Shown here in pieces: positions 22,315 to 33,833 of a stretch of DNA of 64,000 nt. The position numbers were made by a program, and so were the translations under genes. Numbering within the stretch: position 1 is the first letter of the stretch; each line of letters begins with the position of its first letter. Where the stretch lies: NCBI GenBank assembly GCA_023935145.1, contig CM043700.1, forward strand, positions 69,339,620 through 69,403,619, given 5' to 3'. The notes beneath the pieces are model-generated. The model worked only from the letters and a program-made list of their open reading frames with translations, ran no database searches and was not told the origin of the DNA. The stretch is from Bretschneidera sinensis. Lineage: Eukaryota > Streptophyta > Magnoliopsida > Brassicales > Akaniaceae.

Positions 22315-25300
22315 ATGAATAAAAGTTAGATAGATAAACCGAGGCCTAGTAAAGCCTATATGGATGGTGTTGCAAACTTCATAATATTTGTATGTCAGAA
22401 AGTTTGTGGTCGTGGCAATATTGTTTGTCCATGTAGGAGATGTGGTAATTGTTATTCATTCGAACTAGAAATTGTTCATGAGCATTTATTGTATAATGGA
22501 TTTAGTCTAGGTTACACCGAGTGGGTTTTTCATGGGGAGAAAGTCTCTCGTATAGACCACACTCACACTAGTTTACAACCCACTAGTGTTCCAGTTGGCT
22601 TCATGGGACGAGATGACGTGTTGGGTTTGCTCTGAGGTGCCTTCGAGGTAACTCGTGAAAACCCAAACAATGAATTGTTAAGTGCAGGAATCGTAGTGGG
22701 ATCTTCGAATGAGCATGTTGAAGAGCAACAGGCTCATGGTGGGTTTGAGTTCAATAATTGTGGTGATCTTTCACACGTCGAACACCTAGTTCGTTCTGCT
22801 ATTGATGAGACGACTCAGTATCGCAATTTGATGAAAAATTATGATATTGAACTTTATCTGGGTTGTCAGAATTTCACAAAGTTAAGTTTTATGTTATATC
22901 TACTACATCTCAAATGTTTGAATGAGTGGTCTGGTAAATCTCTTACTATGTTGCTTGAGTTTATCAACATGACTTTTCCGATGTGTACTCCATTGCCATC
23001 AAATTATTATGAAGCCATGAAGATTATCAAAGGATTGGGTCTGGGCTATGAGAAGATTCATGTTTGTCCTAATGACTACACACTGTATTGGGGCGAGCAT
23101 GTAAATGATGAATTTTGTCATGCGTGTGGTGTGCCGCGGTGGGTTAAAAACAATGCTAATGATGAGGATCCGTTGAATGAGATGGATGGTCAATCTAAAA
23201 AGAAAAAGCCAGTTAAAGTATTGCGTTATTTTTCGCTAATACCGAGATTGAAGGTGATATATATGTCATCTAAAATGGCTTCGATAATGAGATGGCATGA
23301 TAAAGATCGGACAAAGGATGGGATTTTAAGACACCTGGCGGATGGATTAGCTTGAAATGAATTTGATACTTTGTATCCCAATTTTGCAGCTGATCCTCGG
23401 AGTGTTAGGCTTGGCCTAGCTGAACAATGAGTTCAACTTATAGAACATGGCCCGTTCTTTTGGTCCCATACAACTTGCCACCGTGGCTTTGCATGAAGCA
23501 AACATCCTTCCTCCTTTCAATGGTTATTCCTAGTGAGAAAAGCCCCGGTAATGATATTGATATCTTTTTGCAGCCTCTAATTGAAGAGTTGAAACAATTA
23601 TGTGATGGTGTTGATGCGTTTGATGCGTCCACCAATCAAAGCTTTAAGCTGCGCGTTTCTCTTCTTTGGACCATTAAAGATTTTTCGGCCTATGCAAACT
23701 TATCTGGTTGGAGCACCAAGGGTCGGGTTGCTTGTCCATGTTATGGGGAATCTACGCATTCTGTATGGTTAAAGCACGGGGGTAAGTTTTGCTATATAGG
23801 TCATCGTCGATGGTTAGCAGAAAGCCATGAGTTTCGTTTTCAAAAGGATAAGTTTGATGGCACCATAGAGTTGGGATCTGCTCCTGTTCCACCATTTGGG
23901 CACGATGTTTTAAGACAACTACATGGTGGAAACTATAGCTATGGTAAAACCTTGAAGCTTTCTAAGAAGAGAGCAAGATAGGATGTTGGTACCTCTACGG
24001 GGCAAGTGCTAGTGGATGAAGTTGATAACCTTTTTGAGGGTGTGGACGATTTCCTTGAAAATGTTGATAATGAGGATATTCCCATGGATGAGGGAGTTGT
24101 AGATACGTTGTGGAAAACAAGAAGCATTTTTTTTGAGTTACCATATTGGAAAGACAATTTATTGCGTCATAATTTAGATGTGATGCATATATAGAAGAAT
24201 GTATGTGATAATTTGATTGGAACAATATTGAATATAGATGGTAAGACTAAAGATAATAAGAAGGCACGCCGCGATCTCGAGGAAATTGGTATTAGAAAAG
24301 ACCTCCATTTAGTTGTTCTTCCTAATGGAAATGATCACTCGCCTCCAGCATGCTACACTATGTCCACGAAGAAGAAGCAAAATTTCTTGATAGTTTTGGC
24401 AAATCTTAAAGTTCCTGATGGGTATGCATCAAACATCTCAAGATGTGTCAACTTAAAGGATCGTAAGCTGTTAAACTTAAAGAGTTATGACGGTCACATA
24501 TTGATGCAAGAAATCCTTCCGATTACCTTAAGAGCATCTTTGCTTAGACATGTTGTAGCAGTTGTGTCTGAGTTATCATCATTTTTCAAAGCTTTATGCG
24601 CTAAAGCCCTTGATCCCCATGAGCTTGATTTATTGGAGTCGCGTGTTGCTTTGACACTCTGGCATTTGGAGAAAATATTTCCCCCAGGTTTCTTTACCAT
24701 TATGGTTCATCTTATCATTCACTTGCTTCCGAGGGTAGACTTGGGGGTCCCGTACACTACAGGTGGATGTATCCTATTGAGAGGTTAGATGTTCCAAGCT
24801 ATTTTGTGCACTTTGTTTTTTTTTTGGTTATATATTGGATACTTAATTTATCTTTAATTTTTTGGCTTTGTAAGGTATTTATTGCGCTTGAAATCTTACG
24901 TACATAATAGAGGTCGACCCGAGGGGTCAATTGCAGAAGGGTACAATGGGGAAGAGTGTCTAACATATTACTCCCAATACTTCAAAGGTGTAGAGACAAG
25001 ATTCAGCCGCCCCCAAAGGAACAATGATATTGTAAATTTTCCGGATGAATACATGTTTTCCTCTGGTGGACGGATAATGGGAAAGATTGTGAGTCTCGAT
25101 GACATGTCATTGGCTCAAGCACATCGTTATGTGTTGCTCCATAATGATAAACTTTCTGACCTTCATAGGTTAGTATCAATAAAGGAACTTAATTAGTAAT
25201 CATGTGTTTAAATTGAGTTTTTATTATCTGTTGTTATCACTATGATGGCTAACAGTTATATAAAAACATCAATTATTACAGCGAATTTTTGGCTGCCCAA

Positions 25301-26082
25301 AGGCTAACCAACCGTTCTAATCGACAAATACAAAGTCTTGAACAAAAGTGGTTGGTTGAGAAATTTCTCTCATGGCTTATGAGACAGGTTAGGCATAATA
25401 ACAAGAGTCTTCGATTGTTATAAGTGTTTTCAATTAAACATTGAATGTTGTTGTCTCATATTAATTGTTGAAAAATGTTTAGGTTCCATGGATGGTGAAT
25501 AAAAATTATTTAGATGAACTAATTGCCTTTGCTCGAAGTCCGAATAATGTTGTTAGGAGATTCAATGGATTCAACGTCAACGGCTTTAAATTCCACACAA
25601 AGGAACGTGAGAGGTGTAGACAATCTCAAAATTCGGGAGTTAAGGTTGAAGCGGATGATAAAATGTATTATGGTGTGCTCAACGATATCATTGAGTTGGA
25701 TTACTATGGGATGTTTAAGATTGTGTTGTTCCATTGTGATTGGGTGGATATTAATTCACCAATGGGTTTAAAGAAAGATGCAAGTGGGTGCATTCTCGTG
25801 AACTTGAGTAGGTTAATACACACTGGTCAATTATTGAAGGATGACCCGTTTGTACTTTCATCGCAAGTGAAACAAGTGTTTTATGTGCAAGACCTAACAA
25901 TAAAGGAATGGTATCATGTTGTGATCACAAAGCCAATGGATCTATATGAAATGGAAGAAAAAACGCAGGAAGAGGATGATGACACTTACAATCAGTGCAT
26001 GCCTTCTAATGTAGTGGTAGACGATCAATTAGATTGTATCTTAACTTGGGCTAGGATGGACATTGACAAAGATACCAACTAG
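22315..26082 (+). pseudogene. CACTA TNP2-type transposase (TnpD-like)
   Basis: The start is ATG 22315. The N-terminal transposase-associated domain is clear: GVANFIIF, the zinc-binding CPCRRCGNC, and GFSLGYTEWVFHGE. The Tnp2 core follows: YNLPPWLCMK, SPGNDIDIFLQPLIEELKQL, LLWTIKDFSAYANLSGWSTK, HNLDVMHI. Then come the DUF4218-type segment (SFFKALCAKALDP, LEKIFPPGFF) and the DUF4216-type C-terminus (YYGVLNDIIELDYYG, QVFYVQDLTIKEWYHVV). Likely exons are 22315-24783, 24875-25168, 25282-25387 and 25483-26082, all with GT/AG borders. Breaks are TAG 22327, TGA 22633, TGA 23353, a frameshift/deletion near 23425, TAG 23979, TAG 24192 and a one-base loss in a G-run near 24750. In working elements this protein cuts the CACTA ends. 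Confidence 0.9.
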
Positions 26083-27744
26083 TTTTATGTGCATTTCTGT
26101 GTAATTATATTTGGATGTGTATTTATGTGATGGACATGTGTGTCAACGAGTTTTATAATGTTTTATTGTAATTTATCGGGTTACTGTTGCTTTGTATCAC
26201 ACATAACAAGAGTCCTGAACTTTTTTGCGTATAATTTGTGGAATGTTACTTTAGAATATCGTAAATTTATGTTTTGGTTGTATCATTGATTATTGCTTGT
26301 TCTTTAAATCCTATTTGAATCACTTATTTGTTCATTTGTTCTCAAGTACTTTGAAGTTATTGATTGCTGCAGTTGCTGTGACCCCTTGACCATTCCTATC
26401 TTTCAGGTATGGTTCTTTTAATTCTTGTTAACTTTTATTGCATTCTTGATAGTGTGAGATATAATCATTTTAATGTTTTTATGTATACAGATTGCAAGAT
26501 GTATAGGTCAAAAAATATCTTTCCATCAGTTAGAGAGAACATGTCAAACCAGTATGCAGTTGAGTCTTCACACCATCAAGAAGATATTCACCACGAGCAT
26601 GAGTATCACCTTGATGATGATCATGACTCGTAAAATGATTCTAAAATCGATCCAATAACAACGGGAAGTGATCACAATGATAGTGAACAATACGAGATAA
26701 TTGGTAATTTTTTGTATTAGACAACATTCTCTCTATAACTAGTTTGATACCACATTGTTATACTAATTATAAAATTAATGTTTTCAATGTATAGATTCCG
26801 AAGGGAGAGTGAGGAAGCAAACATGTGTACTGAGAACCTCACAAGTGTGGTCCCTTGAATGTGGGGAAAAAATTGTGGTCCACTTCAATGTACGTCATCA
26901 ACCTATTAAGAAAGGTGGCCAAATGTTAAGTAGCTGGTTGGGCAAGGTTACGAAGAGAGGGAACCTTTGTTTGCTTAATTACACAGATTGGAAGAAGGTC
27001 CCTTCTAGCTATAAGAAGGACCTTGTTATATTGATTCGGGTAAGTAACAACTTAATAACCATTGATTACCTCCAATTTTTTGTTTTTTTGTATTCGTGGT
27101 GTTGTACATGCATACTCCCTAACACCAATAATGCTTATTTGCATCAATTTCCTTTCTTTGTGGTAGAAGAAGTTCCATTACCCTACGATTGAGGCGATAG
27201 ACAACATTTTGTTGAGGATGATAGGGAAAAAATGGAGGGACTACCGATATGTGCTGAAAAGGGACTACGTGAGGAACAAAACAAAACAACAAGTTTTGAG
27301 CAATAATGTTCTAAAAGGCGTAGATCAAGACCAGTGGAAGCAACTGGTGAACTACTGATTCTCTGACCAGAGTGAGGTTGTTTTAAGATTGTTCATTTGG
27401 ATTCTTGTTGTTTCTACTTGTCTAATAATGACTGATTATTTAATTGGTTTATTATTGGTGAAGAAATATTCTACTATAGGGACAGCGGCACGTGAAAGAC
27501 AATAATGTCCTCACACGTCCGGTTCAAAGAGTTTTGCTAGAAAACGGGATGAATATGTGAGTTAATTTGCTTCATTCATCCAATCTTTCAGTTGAGATGT
27601 AGTGTATTGAGTCACAATTTGAACTCTTTTCATACATGGTAGGAGATGACATATGAGAATGAGCCCGGGCGCGTAGAGTTTTTTGCTGAAACTCATAAAC
27701 ATAAGGATGAGACTTTTCTTGATGATTCATCATGACAATTTATG

Positions 27745-28168
27745 GTAAGTTCACTGTACATTTGATGATTTGGATATGATTTGTGTGTTTCTAACTTGTT
27801 AGAACTGTGAATAACTTTGTATCGAACTCTCCTTAAGTGAAAAAAAAGGATCATTGAATGCCCTTGTTAGGATTTATCCATTTTACTTTTTTATTTTAGC
27901 TGCCCAAATGATTTTTTTTCGCATTTATTTCGGTTTTAAGCTCATACTTTTATCAATAGAGCAATACCATTAACTCAATTTTGTATTTTTGATTCGTTGT
28001 TGCTGTTATGTTAGTCTAGTATGGTAAATGCTTGTCATTTGGTCCATGCTTATGGAAAGTTTATGAAATATGCAACCAAATATCACCATCAGTTTTTGAC
28101 CTGTTCTACTGTCATTATATGCACAAATTTCATCATTTCTACATTATCTGTGTTTTTTTAATGGTAGT
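27745..28168 (+). other. Intron of the Transposase_24-type gene, first part
   Basis: Non-coding T-rich intron sequence between the donor at 27745 and the LINE-like insertion. Nothing else is recognised. Confidence 0.5.
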
Positions 28169-28183
28169 AACTTTCTTCATGAG

Positions 28184-28660
28184 CCTAGCTCAAAAATTGT
28201 ACCATTGACAATAGCCTAGCTCAAAACTGGGGACTTACTAATCTTGCTACTTTTAGGTTCTTTTGTCTATGTTGGTATGGGTTTTGTTTCTAGCAGCTTC
28301 TGCTAGCTTTATCATCAAATCTTTGTAGTGCTGATGTTGTGCAAGATAGAATTGCAACTGTTTTTAGTGGCAGAATTATCAGTTTTCAGAAGTTGGATAA
28401 CATCTTTCTAACAGCTAGTGTTGCTAAAAATTGGGGATTGGATATTCTAATCCTCTCTTGAAGCTTTGTGATTGTTCTATCCTATTTGTAGGATTTTGTT
28501 GGCTGTTTTAATTTGGTTTCAGCAGGCTAGATCAGTTCTTTTTAGATTTTCTCTGTATTTCTGTTGTTTGAGAGTTTGATTGCTCGGTTCTGTAGCAGCC
28601 TTGCTGCTGTTGTATTCTAGTTTTTCTGGAAAATAAAATTCACCCTTTATCCAAAAAAAA
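28184..28660 (+). mobile_element. LINE-like (or SINE) retroposon with poly(A) and 15 bp target duplication
   Basis: The insert is flanked by AACTTTCTTCATGAG (28169-28183) and AACTTTCTTCACGAG (28661-28675), one mismatch in 15. It ends AATAAAATTCACCCTTTATC followed by A's, the usual 3' end of plant LINE transcripts. At 477 bp without coding capacity it is either a strongly 5'-truncated LINE or a LINE-mobilised SINE. It inserted into the intron of the CACTA second gene. Confidence 0.75.
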
Positions 28661-28675
28661 AACTTTCTTCACGAG

Positions 28676-29794
28676 ACTTTATTGGAAGTTGGGCAATAGT
28701 TTATTGACTTGGTAGGCAGTGGAAACAAGTATTCCTACTGAATTCAGAATTGTAACCTCTAAACTTTTGGAAATTATCATTGATAGAAGAATTATTTGGT
28801 ATTGGTTTAGGATATTATAACCCAATGACTATAATTAGCTAACGAGTCATATACATACATATGGTTGTTAAAGTCAATATTATCCAGCAACACCCTTTTT
28901 CCCTAGAAATCCATGCAATATCATCTCTGCGGATTGTCATTGGAAAATACTTCTTTAGAGCATTGAACGTACTTCAGCTTAGATGTATCTCATCAGAATA
29001 TAGGGAACGACATTATCTTTTTTACTATTCCTTGTGCTGCAACATGGATTTTCCCCAACTTTCACTATGCAGAGAATAGCTGTATATTGCATTTTTTTTT
29101 ATTTATAACAAAAGCTGTATATTGCATTTCATCCACAAGATTAAGCTGTATAGGGCACTGTATTTGTTGTGACAATGAACATTAGAACCTTTCTTGCTAT
29201 TATTGTTTTAAGATCCATCAATTCTTAATAAATTTACCACTGAGCATGCAAAGATTTTATAAAGTTTCTTTGTATGATATCTTATTGTGTTTTGTCACGC
29301 AAAAATTCAGTAATGGGCATATCAATTCATGATTTTCTATAGTGTACTCATGGACAATAATAAGTCTATGTTGTATGGTTTTCATTTTAATGATCTTGCA
29401 ATGTGATGTGAAGTTTCACTATTGCTGTTGGTCCTTAGGTTGTTTTCAGGATAGTTATGGCTAGGTTTGGCTTAGCTTATTTTCAACTTAAAAAAAAACA
29501 AGAGGTAGTAATGTGAAAGGTTGTTGTGTGCCATGGTTATTTGCCATTTGAATTGAGAAAAGTAAACTGAAGCATTATAGTTAGAAGACCATGGTTTTGA
29601 AACATTTCCCTTTTCCATCCCTTTGTATTTCTGGTTGACTACTGATTGAACGAAAGCAGTTAAAATTGGTTGTGAATTGGCTACATTATTTGGATTGTAT
29701 ATTTGTTTTTCTACCTTTTGTTTTATGTATATTTCGCTGTAATTAGCTACTAAATATTCAGAGGAGTTTAATCTTTATTGTTTCCTAATTGTAG
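28676..29794 (+). other. Intron of the Transposase_24-type gene, second part
   Basis: Non-coding, T-rich, ending in the acceptor TTGTAG at 29794. A short repeated AGCTGTAT-A-TTGCATTT block at 29067-29130 is the only structure noted. Confidence 0.5.
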
Positions 29795-30295
29795 GTAACA
29801 GCTGAAGCTCATGTTGTTGAACTTGTTGCAGCTTCAGGATCCTCTGATGCTAGCAATAATTTAGCAATACAAAATGAAGTCTTCACCGAGCTTATGGGTG
29901 AAGAGAGTTCCGATCGTGTCCGATGTCAGGGTTTTGGAGTTACACCCTCTGCTGTGTTTGGACTTTCAGCTCAAATGAGGAATGAAATGGGATACCATGG
30001 GGCTTATGCTGAAGAGATAAATAGTATGAGAGCACAAATGGAAGAAACCAATCAACAACATGCGCATCAGATTGAACAGTATGCGTATCAGATTCAAAAT
30101 ATTACAGCTAAGCATGATGATCGAATGAACAGTATGCAATCCCGAATGGATGAGCTGAAGTCTTTACTAAAATAATTGATTAGTAGAGGACCTCAAAATT
30201 GATGTCAAGTGTGACGCCCTATGATTGTTGTTCTTTTTTTTTTGTACATGAGATGACTTTTGTACTGAGTAAATTTTTTTTTTATGAATGATGAT

Positions 30296-30410
30296 ATATT
30301 TTATATATTGAAGAACATTTTGAAATTTTATAGTACATTTTATATATTGAAGAATATTTTTAAATTTTATGGTACATTCTATTTATTGAAGGATTCATTT
30401 TATTGTACAA
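30296..30410 (+). repeat. Imperfect tandem repeat (about 40 bp x3) in CACTA 3' end
   Basis: TTTTATATATTGAAGAA with a following AAATTTTAT-GTACA block recurs three times. Two further direct copies of AAACCAAAATAATGTGAAAA (30414 and 30504) lead into the right subterminal array. Confidence 0.65.
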
Positions 30411-30454
30411 TATTAAACCAAAATAATGTGAAAAAAAATTAAAACAGTTATATA

Positions 30455-30755
30455 TACCGGTGCTTTTAAGTGCCAGTATATTGAAGCGCTTAAAAGCGCC
30501 GGTAAACCAAAATAATGTGAAAAAAAAAAATTAAAACCGTTATATATACCGGCACATACAAGCGTTGCAATATACCAGTGCTTACAAGCGCCAAAAAAAT
30601 AGACACATTGCAGCGCTTAAAGAAAGCGCCGGTATTTGCGCTTCGACACCATACATACCGGCGCTTTATCCAGCGCTTGTGAAAAGCGTCGGACATGCAT
30701 ATTTCGGCACTTTGAAGCGCCGAAATATGCACAAAAAAGCACTGGCGATAACCTT
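30455..30755 (+). repeat. Right subterminal repeat array of the CACTA element
   Basis: Units such as CAGCGCTTAAAGAAAGCGCC and TTTGAAGCGCCGAAATATGC repeat in both orientations up to the terminal inverted repeat. The core (GCGCTT...AAGCGC) matches the left array, consistent with shared protein binding sites at both ends. Confidence 0.82.
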
Positions 30756-30982
30756 TTATCTTGTAGTGGGAGTTAGAGATTACAAACTTTTACTGATAGA
30801 GAATTAAAAATTTACTATTATAATTTATTTGATTTATAGAAAATAAAATTTAGTGTAATGCTTAAAGATGGTTGAAAATTCTTAAGAAAGCAAAGCATGA
30901 TTAGAAAATTTTGTTTTCCTTATAATTTTCATAAACAAAACTAAGCCCTAAGAGTTAGTTTCAAGATAAAGGTAGATTTTAC

Positions 30983-31292
30983 CTAGAGAAACATAACTTA
31001 TTGATCCCTTTAACTTGCTTGAGCTGGTTTGACTCTGAGAATTTTTTCTTTATAAGTAAAAAGAATACTATCAAAGTGGTTGATTCCAAGAGTTCTTATC
31101 GTAGAAGAGCCTTGATAATCCAAAATCACCAACACGGGTAACCATCTTTTTATCAAGAAGTGCATTGCTTGGCTTAAGATCTCAATGAACAATTGGTCTG
31201 TGGCAATGATGGTAGAGATAATCCAATGCTTTTGCCACATCAATGGAAATGCTTAGTTTTCGAACCAATTTTAAATCTTGCCTCTAATTTTG
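30983..31292 (-). pseudogene. LRR-XII receptor kinase pseudogene, kinase catalytic and activation loops
   Basis: The minus-strand frame reads SISIDVAKALDYLYHHCHRP, IVH, a stop codon, DLKPSNALLD, VTRVGDFGLSRL and, after breaks, KGSISYVSL before a donor (30982-30981, GT). The catalytic loop position is H-stop-D where this family has HCD, so the ancestor was a non-RD kinase. The Mg-binding DFG is intact. The donor position before the APE motif matches the conserved single intron of LRR-XII kinases. On the other side the sequence runs into the Tekay target duplication TTTTG at 31288-31292. Confidence 0.9.
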
Positions 31293-31646
31293 TGTAATAT
31301 CCGTATTTTAAAAGTTGGGTAAGTGTATATTTTTATCAATATGACAAAGAGTTAAATCCCTGAATGGCTGAATGAAGATTTCTGGAGACCAAGGTTGAAA
31401 AGTAAAAAAAAAAAAAGAAAAAAAAATCAACTTGGAATAGTAACTCAGGGCAGCATACCTACTGCCACCGAGAGAACAATTCCAAGTGGGATAGTTTATA
31501 TATTGGTTTTTGTTGTTTAATGGGAAGTGGAGAACAAAACATAATGATGATGTTTTTATCATTATGTTTGTTTTTTTATTAAATTGGTATCTTATGAAGA
31601 CTTGAGGAAGAGGGAGGGGGGCTGCTGATTTTCAGCCGAGCTCCCC

Positions 31647-31654
31647 TATAAATA
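31647..31654 (+). promoter_or_regulatory. TATA box of the Tekay 5' LTR
   Basis: CCCCTATAAATATGG is the only strong TATA element near the U3/R border. The matching box in the 3' LTR is at 39085-39092. Confidence 0.7.
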
Positions 31655-32624
31655 TGGGATATGGGTTCGTGTAATTACACGAAGAAATTTTCCTATAGTT
31701 TCAAATATTTCATCTGTGTTCTTGGGAGTTTAAAGAAAGGTGGAAGGAACAAAATTTTGAGAGTATTTTCAAAAATATTTCGGGAAGCTATCAGAATAGC
31801 AGAAGGTAATAAGGTAATGTTATTTTATCATTTATGAAAGTTTCAGGAGGTTAAAATAGAAAATTTTCAAACTGTGTAGTTTATGGAGAAAAGAAGAAAT
31901 AATAAGAAATTTAAATTCCAATATTATGTCAGGTGTTGGTAGTCAACAATCGGGAGAAAATTCGAGGAAGATCGGGAAAGGCAAAGAGGTGGCCCACGAG
32001 TAGTTTTAAAGTGCTACGTGGTGAGTTGGATTTACTCTTAGTAGTCTAAATAAAAATCAATTATATGGTGATATTATTAAAATTAATTATTAAAGTATGC
32101 TAGGGTGATAGATGAAAAATTGATTTATGGGTATGATAGGAAATTTGGCCAGGTAGAAATATTTTTTTCGGTGAGAAATGATATTTTTGAAAATCATAAG
32201 TTTATTTGAGGATAAAAGCAATAAATAAATTATTGATGAGATATATAGATGTTTTAATACGAATTATGACGAGATGAATTTTAGTGGATCTTGTTAAATT
32301 TTTATGGATGATTTAAGATGAATTTTAGTGGATCTTGACAAATTATGATGGACAAGTTGAGATGAAATTTAGTGGATCTGGACAGACTTTAATGAATTAT
32401 TTGATGTGATTTGGGAAGAAAAGAATCTTGTGGAATTTTTATAATTTGATAAAAAAATCTGGATGATTGGATGTAAGAAATTTTAAAGAAACTTTGTTAG
32501 ATAAAATTTGTGGATAATTAGGATAGTCAAATTAAGTGGTTGGAATCTTTATATTATTTTTACATTTTCTGTTTATATTACTGTTTCATATCATTGTTCA
32601 TGCACATATGCATTAAATAATATA

Positions 32625-32890
32625 ACCAAAAGAACTGGGAAGGCAGCCGGTCTAATGAAATAACCGTGATAGCCGGTATATGCTGGGATGAAAAATAAAA
32701 ACCGTGACAGCCGGTATATGCTGGGATGAAAAGTGAAAACCGTGACAGCCGGTATATGCTGGGATGAAAAGTGAAAACCGTGACAGCCGGTATATGCTGG
32801 AATTAACCGAGAAGGCAGCCGGTCTGATGAGAATAAAAGAACCGGGAGGGCAGCCGGTCTAAGATAATAAGAACCTGTCGACAGGTGGGA
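32625..32890 (+). repeat. Hairpin minisatellite in the Tekay leader (copy 2)
   Basis: Three 38 bp units beginning ACCGTGACAGCCGGT are flanked by ACCGGGAGGGCAGCCGGT-type units. About 1 kb downstream of the TATA box, so it would be part of the transcribed leader. The palindrome CCTGTCGACAGG closes the array. Confidence 0.85.
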
Positions 32891-33749
32891 AGACGTTCCC
32901 ATCATAATCATTCATGCATCTGCATCTGTTTTAATTATCATTGCATTATTTGAAATGCTGAGATGTGGTATATTAATTGTGAATTAAATTATAGATGGCT
33001 GGGTCTCATAAAAAGAGACAGTTATAATGATGAGATGTGTGAGATGCTGAGTTGTGGTATATTAATTGTGAATTAAATTATAGATGGTTGGGTCTCATAA
33101 AAAGAGACAGCTATAATGATGAGATTTTCGAGATGCTGAGATGTGATACTTTTTGTGAATTTAATTATAGAAGGTTGAGTTTCATATAAAAAGACAGTGA
33201 TAAGACTTATCTAAATGATGGATTTTTTTGATATGAACCTCATTATGAGGTAATTAGGAAATAATTGATAGTCTTAAGGTGAACCAATGATTGAGTAGAA
33301 GAGATTGATAGTAGAAAGTTGTCATCAGGTTATGCAAAAAATAAATTTTAATATTAAAGGATTATTGATGGAATTTGGAATACTTTCAGTAAATTTAATT
33401 CGCTGAGCTTGTGAAGCTCACTCCTCACTGTTCAATGATTTCAGGTAGCAATCAAGATAAATAGTCTGGTGGGTTGAGAATCAGACGAGATCTTTTTCTA
33501 TAAGCCAAGTACGTGTCAATATCCTCAGACAATCGAGTTAAAGACTTGTAAAAATTTTATTGTAAATATTCATGCATTTATGTATTTTTATGTTTAAGTG
33601 AATACTAGATTTGTTTATCTCTCCTGTTAAAGAAAAGAGAAAAAAAAATCTGGTAGTATTATATTTATTGTTGCATATATGTGTCATGCTTGGATTTTCA
33701 AAATGTGATGACACCGTTCAGGGGTACCTGGGATGGGTCGTTATAGTTT

Positions 33750-33761
33750 TGGTATCAGAGC
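33750..33761 (+). promoter_or_regulatory. Primer binding site, initiator tRNA-Met type
   Basis: TGGTATCAGAGC, five bases after the 5' LTR, is the standard complement of the 3' end of plant initiator tRNA-Met, used to prime minus-strand DNA synthesis. Confidence 0.9.
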
Positions 33762-33833
33762 ATTAGGTTTTAAGATTCTGTAGACTGCATGAGAACCTAA
33801 AAAGTGGAAGATCTAAATAAATAATATTCATAA

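Larger units (their letters stand above)
26499..30175 (+). pseudogene. CACTA second gene, Transposase_24-type (TnpA-like position)
   Basis: Exons with GT/AG borders are 26499-26703, 26795-27039, 27167-27376, 27480-27556, 27643-27744 and 29795-30175. Conserved blocks include NYTDWKKVPSSYKKDL, MIGKKWRDYRYVLKRDYV, QWKQLVNY followed by a TGA where Trp is usual, GSKSFARKRDE, EPGRVEFFAETHKHKD and SSDRVRCQGFGVTPSAVFG. This is the plant Transposase_24 family carried by CACTA elements. The C-terminus is a coiled coil (EEINSMRAQMEETNQQHAHQ and onward) that may mediate oligomerisation. The first exon has an acidic, His-rich segment with a TAA at 26631. Further stops are near 27503 and 27731. The 2 kb intron before the last exon is enlarged by a LINE-like insertion. 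Confidence 0.85.
17820..30768 (+). mobile_element. CACTA (En/Spm) DNA transposon, complete ends
   Basis: The ends are CACTACAAGATAA (17820-17832) and its exact inverse TTATCTTGTAGTG (30756-30768). The flanking trinucleotide GGA is present on both sides (17817-17819 and 30769-30771), the 3 bp target duplication made by CACTA transposases. Length is 12,949 bp. Inside are subterminal repeats at both ends, a captured pyruvate decarboxylase exon, a TNP2-type transposase gene and a Transposase_24-type gene, both on the plus strand and both carrying stops. The element lies in the kinase intron of a minus-strand receptor kinase gene, so it is antisense to that gene. It cannot encode working transposase but its ends look mobilisable in trans. 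Confidence 0.95.
31293..33745 (+). mobile_element. 5' LTR of the Tekay element
   Basis: It runs from TGTAATATCC to GGTCGTTATA, the last CA being changed to TA. It contains TATAAATA at 31647-31654, a hairpin minisatellite at 32625-32890 and a tandem duplication of about 93 bp (TATTAATTGTGAATTAAATT twice near 32970 and 33060). Confidence 0.93.
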
